From positions 1 through 44,685 of the forward strand of contig JBLHWU010000014.1 in NCBI GenBank assembly GCA_047629355.1: a stretch of DNA of 44,685 nucleotides, read 5' to 3'. The DNA comes from CAYUNA01 sp047629355. GTDB lineage: Bacteria; Bacteroidota; Bacteroidia; Chitinophagales; Saprospiraceae. Of the stretch, positions 1-8,357 are shown piece after piece. Position 1 is the first letter of the stretch. Each line of letters opens with the position of its first letter. The position numbers and the translations under genes were made by a program. A model generated the notes under the pieces. It was not told where the DNA came from and searched no databases. It saw nothing but the letters and a program-made list of their open reading frames with translations.

Positions 1-99
1 AGGACTATTTGCTTTTCAAAAAATGAGCAAATCCATGATAATGTAATCGGAATGTACATTGAAAAACATTACTATCAAAGCGGCTCTTTTGCTGCTTAA
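1..99 (+). CDS. IS1-family transposase, C-terminal fragment (cut by window edge)
   Basis: The last 32 codons of a DDE transposase of the IS1 (InsB/InsAB') type. The stretch FSKNEQIHDNVIG followed by Y-I-E-K-H-Y-Y-Q aligns with the E. coli IS1 C-terminus ([22 protein letters not shown] pattern). The catalytic residues lie upstream of the window and cannot be checked. The stop is TAA at 97-99, and the right inverted repeat follows within 25 bp, as expected for a compact IS. Whether the element is intact depends on sequence to the left. Confidence 0.82.
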   Translation, partial: RTICFSKNEQIHDNVIGMYIEKHYYQSGSFAA

Positions 100-123
100 A
101 TCAATATTGGAAATTATGCTAAA

Positions 124-145
124 TCAATGGATTTGAGCCACTACC
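124..145. repeat. IS1-family right terminal inverted repeat
   Basis: The 22-bp outer end, read on the minus strand from 145, starts GGTAGTGGCTC and ends CATTGA. It matches the IS1 right inverted repeat (GGTAATGACTC...TTATTGA). It fixes the element boundary at 145. Confidence 0.8.
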
Positions 146-152
146 AAAAAAT

Positions 153-3031
153 CTAATTCAAATCCCCAATCTTCACCCCTATAAAATCAACATCCAAGAC
201 TGGCGGCAACTCATCCAACTGTATCGACTCTGGAAACAAGGACATCCAAGGATTGCTCGGATTCGGAAATTCATAATCTGCTGGAATAAATCGCCAATCT
301 GGAACAGAAAATCCATCACTGATATTCAAAATCACCTTACGGATATTCACCAAATCAAGCGTCGTTACAGAATTTGAACCATTCACATCAGCAGCAATTA
401 ATTTGTATGGGTCACTGATAATCTCGTCGCCCAGAATGTGTTTTCGGAGAATCACCAAGTCAAAGGTCGTCACACCATTTACAATTGAATCGTCTTTCAT
501 CGGCGTAATATTATAGTCTGTGCCCATAAATAAGACCTCACCTTCGTAGTCGCCGTCGCAAGAAGTTCCTGAATTGGTGACCGTCATATTATTAATGGAA
601 ATATCTACATTAACGCCGCAAATCCCTTCGCCTTCTGGTGTCAAAATCACACCACCAATCGGTTGCCCAGAAGGCGGAAGACAAGAATTATCGGTTTCAA
701 TAGTAATGATAGTATTACAAGAACTTTGGTTGCCACTCTGATCCGATAGAAAAATCTCCACAGGTACTTGTGGTCCATCTGGTTGTGTAAAAGTCATTTG
801 CGCCACCAGAGAATCGACACTAAAAGAGTAAGTAAAATTCCCTAAACAGTTGTCTGTTGAACTGTCACTAATATCTGACGCACTTAAGGTTACTTCACAA
901 TCATTGCCTTCATTCAATTGAATCAACAGTTCCGCATAGCAATTTGCGAAAGGAACAGTGCAATCTTCTACCGTCAAAATCGTCTGACAACTGGTGCTAT
1001 TACCACATTCATCCAGGGCAAAATAAATAACCCAAACCGTCCGATAGAAATGTTCGTAAATGGTCCAAATCCTTGTCCCATCGCACTCGAAACCGTCCAA
1101 GTATCGCGGTAGTCACATGCGGACAATTCGGGTTCGGGTAAGATAATCGTCGCTACACAAGAATTACCTTCCACACAAACCGTCGGAATGTTGCAGCCAT
1201 TAACAAAAACAGCAGCAGTTTCATCCGTAATTTCAATAATCTGCTCGTAATAAATCACGCCATCAGAATTTGGGTTTGGATAATTATCGGCATTGAGGCC
1301 GTCTTGAAAAGTCCGTTCATTACAAGTGCCGTCTCCGTTTAAATCACAGTTTGCAAAGGTTTGACCTAAAATAAATTCATTGGTTTCAGCCGTTAAATTC
1401 AACGTGTCAGGGTTACTAATACAGCTATTAAAAACTTTCCATTGCCGTACAATCTGATAACAAGCATCTGGAACAATTTGAAAAATTTGGTCTGTATAAG
1501 CGATTTCTATATTCTCGCAGTTGTCGCCATAAAGAATCGGCATGCCATAACCATCAGGTCCCGTATCACAATTAAGCGTCATGTCTTCTGGAAATTCTAC
1601 CGAAAAATCAGATAGATGCTGAACAGTAATCGACTGGTTGCAATTCAAGCTCAATCCGCCATCTTCTGATATCATCAGACGGGTAATCGTTCCCATTCCA
1701 CAACTATTTACATTGACAGTAGCGGAATTTTGAAAATTAAAATAGCAATTGAGGTCAATTTCAGGTTCTCCTAAATTATTTAAAATCGCATAATTCCCAT
1801 TTGCTAAATTATTTTCGTAAATATCAAAATAGCGTTTACAAGTAAGCGTCGTGTCATTTGGACAAAAAAGACTTTCGTCTTGACTAATTTTAAAAATAAC
1901 ATCTTTAGTGGATTGATTTCCACAAGCATCTGTCAAATTATACGTTATTATATGATTACCAGGAATGGGCGGAAATTCAAAAAGCCCTCCATTAGTATCG
2001 AAGGTATCCCAAGGAGTGACAATTTCTATTTCAAAGTCTGAACATTCCAATTCAATGACGGCTGGAGGCAGGTTGAAATTAGCACTACAATTTTCACTCG
2101 TACTGGCACGCAAGGTATCAGGCACAAAGAAATCAGGACCAGCGGAATCTTTATATTGAATAATTTGTTGGTACGTAATCGTTTGATTATCACAAGAATT
2201 TATAACAGACCAATTCCTCTTTATTTCGCGGGAAACGCCACAACCAGGCACAATAATATCAGCATGTGTTATGGATAATTCACAGTAAAAATTCTCCAAT
2301 CGGCGTCCATAAGCCAATGGAATGCCCGTTACCGTCGTATCAGTTTGCACCGCAAAGGTCATCGAATCGCTACATTCAAAAGCAGGATTGGACACATCGT
2401 CGAAGTTCTGTGGAAAAATAATATCAGATGTCGTCAACCAATCTCCAATAATTACCTGATTGCAATTCGCAATCAAACCATTTTCATCGGTAACCGTCCA
2501 AAGTCGATTGATTGTAAAAGCATGTTCGTCAGGGCAATCCAAATTAACGATATTGTCAAAATATTCGAAAATATGAGTCGAATCTGGATAACAGCCATTC
2601 AAAATTTGCGGATACCCTGTTAGAGTCGGTCCTGCAATCGCTGCTTCATGGCAGTAAACTGTTTTATCTGAACAATTGATTTGGAATGCTTCGCTATTAA
2701 TGACGTCCAAATTTCCCCAGCACATGTTCCCACTATCCACATGAATGACGTAGACAATCAAGCTTTCCTCAATCTGATTGACTGTCACCGTATTGACAGA
2801 AGTATTGCTACTTCCCAAAATTTCTAAAGTAAATTCATCCTGCGGAACGTCTGTACTTTCCAAAAACAGGTCATAAGTCAATAAGGAATCGCATTCCCCC
2901 ATTAAATCAACTTCCACATTATCAAAGCACTCCAAAGTCTGAGAAAACCCGACAGGCGATAGATTTACAAATAAAAGGGTAAACAATAGCTTTTCAAACA
3001 CATCAAAACAAGTCTTAATATACATCTTCAT
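153..3031 (-). pseudogene. Large secreted dockerin-containing protein, broken by one frameshift
   Basis: Two overlapping minus-strand frames (974-3031 and 153-1100) read as one protein of about 959 residues. The N-terminal part has a signal peptide (hydrophobic LLFTLLFVNLSPVGFSQ) and repeated Cys-rich Ig/HYR-like modules with the D-x-C-G-N-x-x-x-C-x-Q pattern. The C-terminal part carries on the same module type (DECGNSTSCQ) and ends in a dockerin-like segment with paired Ca-loop motifs (VTTFDLVILRKHILG, then DVNGSNSVTTLDLVNIRK). Length 2879 bp is one base short of a whole number of codons, and the shift lies between about 1000 and 1115. The protein stops at VKIGDLN with no T9SS sorting domain, although related proteins often continue. 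Role probably cell-surface adhesion or scaffold; substrate unknown. Confidence 0.7.
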
Positions 3032-3148
3032 GGCAATGAATATTTTGGATTACAAAATTGAAATTATAAGCTTTTTCTAAAAAATGAATTTTAGAAAAAA
3101 TCAATACCAAATAAGCCTTTTTCAATAAAAGAATGAATAGGTGTCCTT

Positions 3149-3311
3149 TAGTAAAAACGATTCAATAAGTTGGGCCATTATGCTTATCCTTTTCCCTTTA
3201 AAAAAACACAAAAAATAGTTCCGTAACGAAGGCTATGCAACGATTTTTTGAATTCTTTAAAAGAAAAAATTACGGTGCATTATGGTCCAACTTATTAAAT
3301 TGTTTTTACTA
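3149..3311. repeat. 163-bp long inverted repeat (hairpin family A)
   Basis: The arms begin TAGTAAAAAC and end GTTTTTACTA and pair imperfectly over about 75 bp. The internal stretch AATAAGTTGGGCCATTATG pairs with CATTATGGTCCAACTTATT. The centre contains CCCTTTAAA paired with TTTAAAAGAAA and a GGCTAT/ATAGTT apex, a layout shared with the elements at 21976 and 43629. No coding frame. Could be a MITE-like element or a structured RNA; the type is uncertain. Confidence 0.7.
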
Positions 3312-3484
3312 GAATTTATTTCTGAAATTCAATCAAATTAATACCATTATTAACGGTACTCACTTGAATGAAAAACAAATATATTAAATGTTCCATTGTT
3401 AACGAAATTTATAGTCTTTTCTGAAGTAAATTTAAGTACAATAATTATACCTTAATTGATTAGTCAAAATTTTAATGCCCCGTT

Positions 3485-3586
3485 AAGTAGGTGACTTTAA
3501 TTAATCGACACTTTTGACAGAGAATTTTTTAAGTTTCTTAAACGGAAAATAGCCTTTTCTAAAAGTATCAATTAGTTGGGTTAAGT
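3485..3586. repeat. About 100-bp imperfect inverted repeat
   Basis: GTGACTTTAATTAATCGACA with following CTTTTGACAG pairs imperfectly with AAAAGTATCAATTAGTTGGG near 3561-3580. The centre, AAACGGAAAATAGCC, is shared with hairpin family A. Weaker pairing than its neighbours. Confidence 0.45.
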
Positions 3587-3587
3587 A

Positions 3588-3730
3588 GACTGTAAAGTAA
3601 ATTTCATTGCATTTTACCCCTTAACAAGCACACCCGCATTGCCGCAGGCAATGCGGACTGTATTTTTTGAAGCTCGAAAATCTTACGGTTTTCTCGCTTC
3701 TAGAATACAAGAAAACTTAATTTACAGTGG
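3588..3730. repeat. Nested hairpins with a perfect 10-bp GC-rich stem
   Basis: An outer pair (ACTGTAAAGTAAATT with AACTTAATTTACAGT) encloses two inner hairpins. One is the perfect CCGCATTGCC-GCA-GGCAATGCGG at 3634-3656, which stands out as GC-rich in AT-rich DNA. The second, at about 3659-3710, pairs TGTATT with AATACA and GAAGC with GCTTC. This resembles REP/BIME-type extragenic palindromes. Confidence 0.6.
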
Positions 3731-3907
3731 ATTCAAGTTTCCTAAACTTATCACGAAAGCTAAATTCTATGTAGTCAACACTTAACATTTCCTATAACTT
3801 TCAACAAAAATTCCACCTTCGGGAACATTCTTTATCCCCCTTTCGTTTTCTAGTTTCAAAAAATTGGCGTTTCTTCGCGTTTTATTTGAAAACAGACATT
3901 TTTGCAA

Positions 3908-4026
3908 TAGACTTATTACCCTTTAATTAAATGCTTGTCTGAAATTTAGCTTTTTTGCTAGTTTTCTTTAAAAATAGCGAAAAAAGATATTTTCAGACGA
4001 GTATTTAATTAAAGGGTAACAAATCT
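3908..4026. repeat. 119-bp inverted repeat (hairpin family C)
   Basis: TAGACTTATTACCCTTTAAT pairs with ATTAAAGGGTAACAAATCTA, then GTCTGAAA with TTTCAGAC. An inner stem around AGCTTTTTTGCTAG and CTATTTTTAAAG completes it. A shortened copy with the same ends is at 19339-19401. Confidence 0.7.
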
Positions 4027-4100
4027 AATAATAATTAGATGTTTAGTCCTTTGGATATTTAGAAGCTTAGTCTGACGGAGACTTTATCTAAATATCTAAA
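4022..4100. repeat. Two hairpins just upstream of leuS
   Basis: AATCTAAT-AATA-ATTAGATG (4022-4040) is followed by a longer stem pairing TTTGGATATTTAGA (from 4049) with TCTAAATATCTAAA (ending 4100), with GTCT-GACGG-AGAC at the tip. They occupy the likely leuS leader, ending about 30 bp before the ATG. An RNA regulatory role is possible but not shown. No T-box elements are recognisable. Confidence 0.5.
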
Positions 4101-4131
4101 TTTCCATACATCCAAACATCCAAATACAATT

Positions 4132-6996
4132 ATGGAATATACTCCACGGACGATTGAGAAAAAATGGAGACAATTTTGGGACGAAAACCAAACCTACAAG
4201 GTTAGCAACGACAGCGATAAGCCTAAATTTTATGTGCTGGACATGTTTCCTTACCCTTCAGGTTCGGGCTTACATGTAGGTCATCCATTAGGCTATATTG
4301 CTTCGGATATTTACTCGCGATACAAGCGGTTAAACGGCTTCAATGTGCTACATCCAATGGGCTACGATGCCTTTGGTTTACCTGCGGAGCAATACGCGAT
4401 TCAGACGGGCGTACATCCTGCTAAATCGACGGCGGAAAATATTAAACGCTATCGTGACCAATTGGATAACCTTGGTTTTTCCTACGATTGGAGTCGAGAA
4501 GTCCAAACTTCTAACCCTAAATATTACAAGTTTACGCAATGGATTTTTATCCAATTATTTGAACATTGGTACGATACAGAGCAGCAAAAAGCACGTCCAA
4601 TTACCGAATTGGAAGCACATTTTGCAGAACATGGAACGGAAGGTTTACATGCTGCTTGTTCAGAAGATTCTAGTTTTATTGCGAGTGATTGGTCAAGTTT
4701 TGATAAAAAAATGAAAGCCGATACGTTGATGAATTGTCGTTTGGCTTATCGCACCAAAACTTTTGTCAATTGGTGTGAAGAACTCGGTACGGTGCTCGCA
4801 AATGATGAAGTAAAAGATGGTGTTTCTGAACGTGGTGGTTATCCAGTGGAGCGTCGTCCGATGTTACAATGGTCGCTACGAATTACGGCATATGCAGAGC
4901 GTTTATTGAGTTCTTTGGATAAATTGGAGTGGTCAGATTCGATGAAAAAGATGCAAGCGAATTGGATTGGTCGTTCGACTGGTGCACAGCTATTTTTTGA
5001 TTTAGATGGACATGACGAGCAAATTGAAATTTACACCACGCGTCCCGATACGATTTTTGGAGCGACGTTTATGGTGCTTGCGCCAGAGCATGATTTGGTA
5101 GCAAAAATCACGACTAAAGAGGAGAAAAAAACTGTTCAAAAATATTTGGATTATGTAAATACCCGTTCCGAACGAGACCGTCAAGCAGAGTCAAAAGATG
5201 TCTCTGGTGCATTTACGGGTGCGTATGCATTGAATCCATTTAATGGCGCGAAGATTCCTGTTTTTATTGGAGAATATGTGTTGAAAGATTATGGGACGGG
5301 TGCGATTATGGCAGTGCCAGCGGATGATGAGCGGGACAAGCGTTTTGCTGATAAATTTGGTTGTCAAGTTGTTTCTGTCATTGATAAATCCATGCACGAA
5401 GGCGCGACGATTGAGGATAAAGTTGGGACAATGATTAATTCTGAATTCCTTAACGGGATGCAAGTGTTGGAGGCGATTCAAAAAGTTAATAAGCGAATTG
5501 AAGAACAAGGCATTGGTAAAGCAAAAGTCAATTTCCGACTTCGCGACGCTATTTATAGTCGTCAACGATATTGGGGGGAGCCGTTTCCAATTCAATATGA
5601 TGAAGACGGAATTGCGCACGCAATGAAAGTCGAATATTTGCCATTAGAGTTGCCAGAATTGGATGATTTCAAACCAGCTTCTGGGGCAAAATCACCATTG
5701 GCTCGAAATGAAGCTTGGGTTAATTTTAAAGAAGGTTGGACGAGAGAGACGGATACCATGCCTGGTTTTGCGGGTTCCTCTTGGTACTTTTTGCGGTACA
5801 TGGATGTCGATAATGAGGAAGCATTTGCAGGTCAAGCTGCTTTGAATTATTGGCAAGATGTGGATTTATATGTGGGTGGAACAGAACATGCAGTTGGTCA
5901 TTTATTGTACTCGCGTTTTTGGCATAAGTTCCTGTTTGATAAAGGATTAGTTCCAACGAATGAGCCGTTTAAAAAGCTTATCAATCAGGGGATGATTCAA
6001 GGAATTGTCGAGAGCTTGTATATGTTGAAAGATAAGGAAGACGGGATTGCAAAGTTCGTCTGTGCGGGCTTAGTAGAGAAAGGCATTTATAAAAATGTTG
6101 CTAAAATTCCAATCCATGTTGATTTTGTGCAAAATTATGGTGCAGAGGATTCCCATTTAAATATGGACAGCATCAAGCAATTTTTGGATTGGCGACCAGA
6201 GTATAAAGATGCTGTATTTGTTTGTGGAAATGGTATTTACCAAAAAGGACAATTTTCTTCTAAAAATGGGGAAAAGGACAGCCGTCTATTCACGCATTCT
6301 GAAGTCGGAAAAATGTCTAAACGATGGTTCAATGTCGTTAATCCAGATGATGTCGTTGAAAAATACGGCGCAGATTGTTTCCGTATGTACGAGATGTTTT
6401 TGGGACCAATTGAGCAATCTAAACCTTGGAATACGAAGGGCATTGATGGCGTTTCCAAGTTTTTAGGACGCTTTTGGAATATGTTTTACAATGACGCAGA
6501 AGAATTTTTAGTAAAGGATGAAGTACCTTCAAAAGAAGCATTGAAAATTCTGCACACTTGTATCAAAAAAATTACGACGGATGTCGAGCGTTTTTCCTTC
6601 AATACGTGCATCAGTGGTTTTATGGTTTGTGTAAAAGATTTGCGGAACATCAAATGCAACAACAAGGCGATTTTGCAAGAATTGGTGGTTTTGATGGCAC
6701 CATTTGCACCGCATATTTCAGAAGAATTGTGGCACAAATTGGGCAATGAAACTTCTGTCAATATCGCAGAATACCCAGTTGTTAACGAAGCATTTTTGAA
6801 AGAAGACGCGATTGATTACCCGATTTCTATCAATGGTAAAAAACGGGCGATGGCGAATTTTTCTGTAGATGCGAGTAAGGAGGAGATTGAAAAAGCAGCG
6901 TTGGCAATGCCAGAAGTTCAGAAATGGACGGAAGGTAAGACGGTGCGAAAAGTGATAGTTGTGCCGAAGCGGATGGTGAATATTGTGGTGGGGTAA
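4132..6996 (+). CDS. leuS: Leucine--tRNA ligase
   Basis: Cytoplasmic class I aminoacyl-tRNA synthetase that charges tRNA-Leu. The 954-residue product has the HIGH motif as HVGH (residues 48-51) within YPSGSGLHVGHPLGY and the KMSKS loop as KMSKR (727-731). The CP1 editing domain lies between them (TTRPDTIFGATFMVLAPEH, then GTGAIMAVPADDERD). The anticodon-binding region is at the C-terminus (APFAPHISEELWHKLG). Length fits the longer Bacteroidota LeuRS form, which carries an insertion before KMSKS. The ATG at 4132 begins MEYTPRTIEKKW, the usual start of the family. No clear Shine-Dalgarno, typical of the phylum. Single gene, followed by a strong terminator. Intact and certain. Confidence 0.98.
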   Translation: MEYTPRTIEKKWRQFWDENQTYKVSNDSDKPKFYVLDMFPYPSGSGLHVGHPLGYIASDIYSRYKRLNGFNVLHPMGYDAFGLPAEQYAIQTGVHPAKSTAENIKRYRDQLDNLGFSYDWSREVQTSNPKYYKFTQWIFIQLFEHWYDTEQQKARPITELEAHFAEHGTEGLHAACSEDSSFIASDWSSFDKKMKADTLMNCRLAYRTKTFVNWCEELGTVLANDEVKDGVSERGGYPVERRPMLQWSLRITAYAERLLSSLDKLEWSDSMKKMQANWIGRSTGAQLFFDLDGHDEQIEIYTTRPDTIFGATFMVLAPEHDLVAKITTKEEKKTVQKYLDYVNTRSERDRQAESKDVSGAFTGAYALNPFNGAKIPVFIGEYVLKDYGTGAIMAVPADDERDKRFADKFGCQVVSVIDKSMHEGATIEDKVGTMINSEFLNGMQVLEAIQKVNKRIEEQGIGKAKVNFRLRDAIYSRQRYWGEPFPIQYDEDGIAHAMKVEYLPLELPELDDFKPASGAKSPLARNEAWVNFKEGWTRETDTMPGFAGSSWYFLRYMDVDNEEAFAGQAALNYWQDVDLYVGGTEHAVGHLLYSRFWHKFLFDKGLVPTNEPFKKLINQGMIQGIVESLYMLKDKEDGIAKFVCAGLVEKGIYKNVAKIPIHVDFVQNYGAEDSHLNMDSIKQFLDWRPEYKDAVFVCGNGIYQKGQFSSKNGEKDSRLFTHSEVGKMSKRWFNVVNPDDVVEKYGADCFRMYEMFLGPIEQSKPWNTKGIDGVSKFLGRFWNMFYNDAEEFLVKDEVPSKEALKILHTCIKKITTDVERFSFNTCISGFMVCVKDLRNIKCNNKAILQELVVLMAPFAPHISEELWHKLGNETSVNIAEYPVVNEAFLKEDAIDYPISINGKKRAMANFSVDASKEEIEKAALAMPEVQKWTEGKTVRKVIVVPKRMVNIVVG

Positions 6997-7002
6997 ATGA
7001 AA

Positions 7003-7087
7003 TTAATTAAGTGTGCTACTTTAAGTAGCGCCCTTAATTGAGCAGGAAAACTCCTGATGATTTATTGATTGTCAGGAGTTTTTTTTG
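7003..7087 (+). terminator. Rho-independent terminator after leuS
   Basis: AACTCCTGA (7049-7057) pairs with TCAGGAGTT (7072-7080) and runs into eight T residues. A second imperfect hairpin precedes it: TTAATTAAG with CTTAATTGA, with CTACTT-TAAGTAG inside. Together they close the leuS transcript. Confidence 0.85.
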
Positions 7088-7109
7088 TTAAATTATAATG
7101 TATAATTTA

Positions 7110-7284
7110 GTAACTACTCAGGTGCTTTAATGTACTGATTATCAGTTATTTATAGTTTTTTTTAAAAAATTATATTTGTCTGGTTTTTTCAAATTTTCGA
7201 CAAAAAAGCATATTTTTAACATTTACATAACTAAAAATACCTTTTTTTAACTAAAAATAAGTTTTAAACTACCTGAGTAGTTAC
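7110..7284. mobile_element. 175-bp MITE-like element with 14-bp perfect terminal inverted repeats
   Basis: GTAACTACTCAGGT at 7110-7123 is repeated in exact inverse at 7271-7284. The interior is very AT-rich, non-coding and only weakly self-complementary. Its right boundary falls inside a minus-strand gene remnant of an ATPase, directly after codons for LIFMKIN, as if the element had cut that gene. No clear target-site duplication is visible. The same 14-mer occurs once more, at 25199-25212. It encodes no transposase, so movement would need one supplied in trans. Confidence 0.65.
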
Positions 7285-7985
7285 GTTTATTTTCATAAAA
7301 ATCAAGTCCAAACGACTCGCGATGTATTCCATCAGTGTCGTTTTCCCGTAATCTGGTGGTGAGATTAACAGCAATAAACCCATCCTATCCGTCTGCATGT
7401 TTTCCCTGCTGTACCAATTTTTTTGGCTAAATTATTTCCAAAAATAGGCAGATATACTTTATCAATTAGTTTGTTTCTCACAAACGAACTCAATACCCGT
7501 GGCTTGAATTCGCCCAACCGCAAAGCCTTTTTACGTTGCTCCGCCAATGATTTTTTTAAAGCGGTAAATTGCTCATATTTAGGTACTTCCTGTGCTTGAA
7601 ATTCCGCTAATTTGTTCATGAAATGATTATAATCCAAATCGTAACTGCCATTTTTCAATACGCCATGCTCCCCATGCATTCCTGCAATTTCCTTTTTTGT
7701 CTCCGTATGCACTACATTTTTAGCGTCAAAATTTTCAGTTAATAACAAAACAGCAACTTCCATAACGACCTCATTATCTGTTATTTGTCCATTACTTTGA
7801 AAAGCTCCAACCCATTGCTGAATCAATTCAAATTGCTCACTTGGGGATTCTTCTAATGCCTTAACCGGTTTTTCATATTTTAAAAACGCAGCATGCAAAC
7901 TCGCAGCCTCAGGACTAATGATAAAACGGTCACCGCGCGTTTTCTCTTGATATAAATAATAAGCAATTTTTTGGTTGATTGTCAT
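7285..7985 (-). pseudogene. N-terminal remnant of a large DNA-repair-type ATPase
   Basis: An intact-looking frame (7365-7985, 206 aa, starting MTINQKIAYYLYQEKTRGDR) ends in nonsense residues after NLAKKIGTAG. One base added near 7401-7407 restores a frame that reads MQTDRMGLLLLISPPDYGKT and then TLMEYIASRLDLIFMKIN, a P-loop (Walker A) of AAA-type ATPases. I recognise this string from large (over 1000 aa) Bacteroidota proteins annotated as DNA repair ATPases. After IN the sequence enters the 14-bp repeat of the 7110-7284 element, and nothing of the remaining ATPase is found. So the gene is both frameshifted and truncated. The family's exact role is poorly known; the family call is from memory. 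Confidence 0.7.
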
Positions 7986-8357
7986 GTTATAGAATTTTGG
8001 ATTTTTAGAAATTTTGAAGTCTGGGCAAACGGTAAGTTCAGTTCACTGCTTGCCTTTCTATTTCTGAGAAATCAGGATATTAGAAATTTTGATTTCAAAC
8101 AGTTAACGCAAAATATCACAATTTCTAATGTCCAATTTTCTGTTCGTAAATAAAGTCAATTTTTAACTTCTTTCTCCTTTTCCTAAGAAATTCTCCTTGA
8201 AATTTTCGACAAAAACCCATTTTTTGCATTCAAATTAGAAATTTTTCAGATAAAAAACTATCTTTCAACCTTAAATATAGTGGTTGCTTTAGCTGCCAAT
8301 CTTCTGAATGAATAAGCAGATTGGCAGCTAAAGCAGTGGCTACAAAAAACCCAATTG
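7986..8357. other. Intergenic region between divergent ATPase remnant and patatin gene
   Basis: Contains scattered copies of the string TTAGAAATTTT (about 8004, 8079, 8236) and the inverted repeat at 8278-8342. No gene supported. The + strand open frame here has no recognisable features. Confidence 0.5.
8278..8342. repeat. 25-bp-arm inverted repeat upstream of the patatin gene
   Basis: TAGTGGTTGCTTTAGCTGCC (8278 on) pairs with GGCAGCTAAAGCAGTGGCTA (ending 8342), with AATCT/AGATT next to the 15-nt loop. It ends 15 bp before the start codon. It resembles the GTAGCGGCGACTTTAGTCGCC hairpin at 33543-33612. Confidence 0.7.

Larger units (their letters stand above)
1..145 (+). mobile_element. Right end of an IS1-family insertion sequence (partial)
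   Basis: The window opens inside an IS1-like element. Two things support this: a reading frame from base 1 encodes the conserved C-terminus of the IS1 transposase, and 25 bp after its stop begins a terminal inverted repeat whose outer end, read inward, is GGTAGTGGCTCAAAT. It matches the E. coli IS1 right end (GGTAATGACTCCAAC) in most positions. The element ends at 145. IS1 elements duplicate about 8-9 bp of target, so 146-154 (AAAAAATCT) is the expected right copy; the left copy lies outside the window. The element sits 7 bp past the stop codon of the neighbouring minus-strand gene and points toward it. Confidence 0.85.
3032..4131. other. 1.1-kb gene-free, hairpin-rich intergenic region
   Basis: No supported gene is present between the secreted protein (start 3031, minus) and leuS (start 4132, plus). 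The space is filled by at least five separate long or nested inverted repeats, listed individually. Promoters for both divergent genes must lie here. I see no convincing single promoter. Confidence 0.7.

Noticed and set aside
3631..3660. Perfect GC-rich hairpin as rho-independent terminator
   Set aside because: It is followed by ACTGTATTTTTT, not an immediate T run, and is nested inside a larger palindrome with no gene ending just before it on either strand.
4022..4131. T-box riboswitch upstream of leuS
   Set aside because: No T-box consensus (TGGNACC bulge) or specifier-loop arrangement is seen, and T-boxes are rare in this phylum.
7971..8153. 60-codon open frame on the plus strand
   Set aside because: Overlaps the start of the ATPase remnant, is low complexity (Phe/Asn/Asp) and has no recognisable feature.
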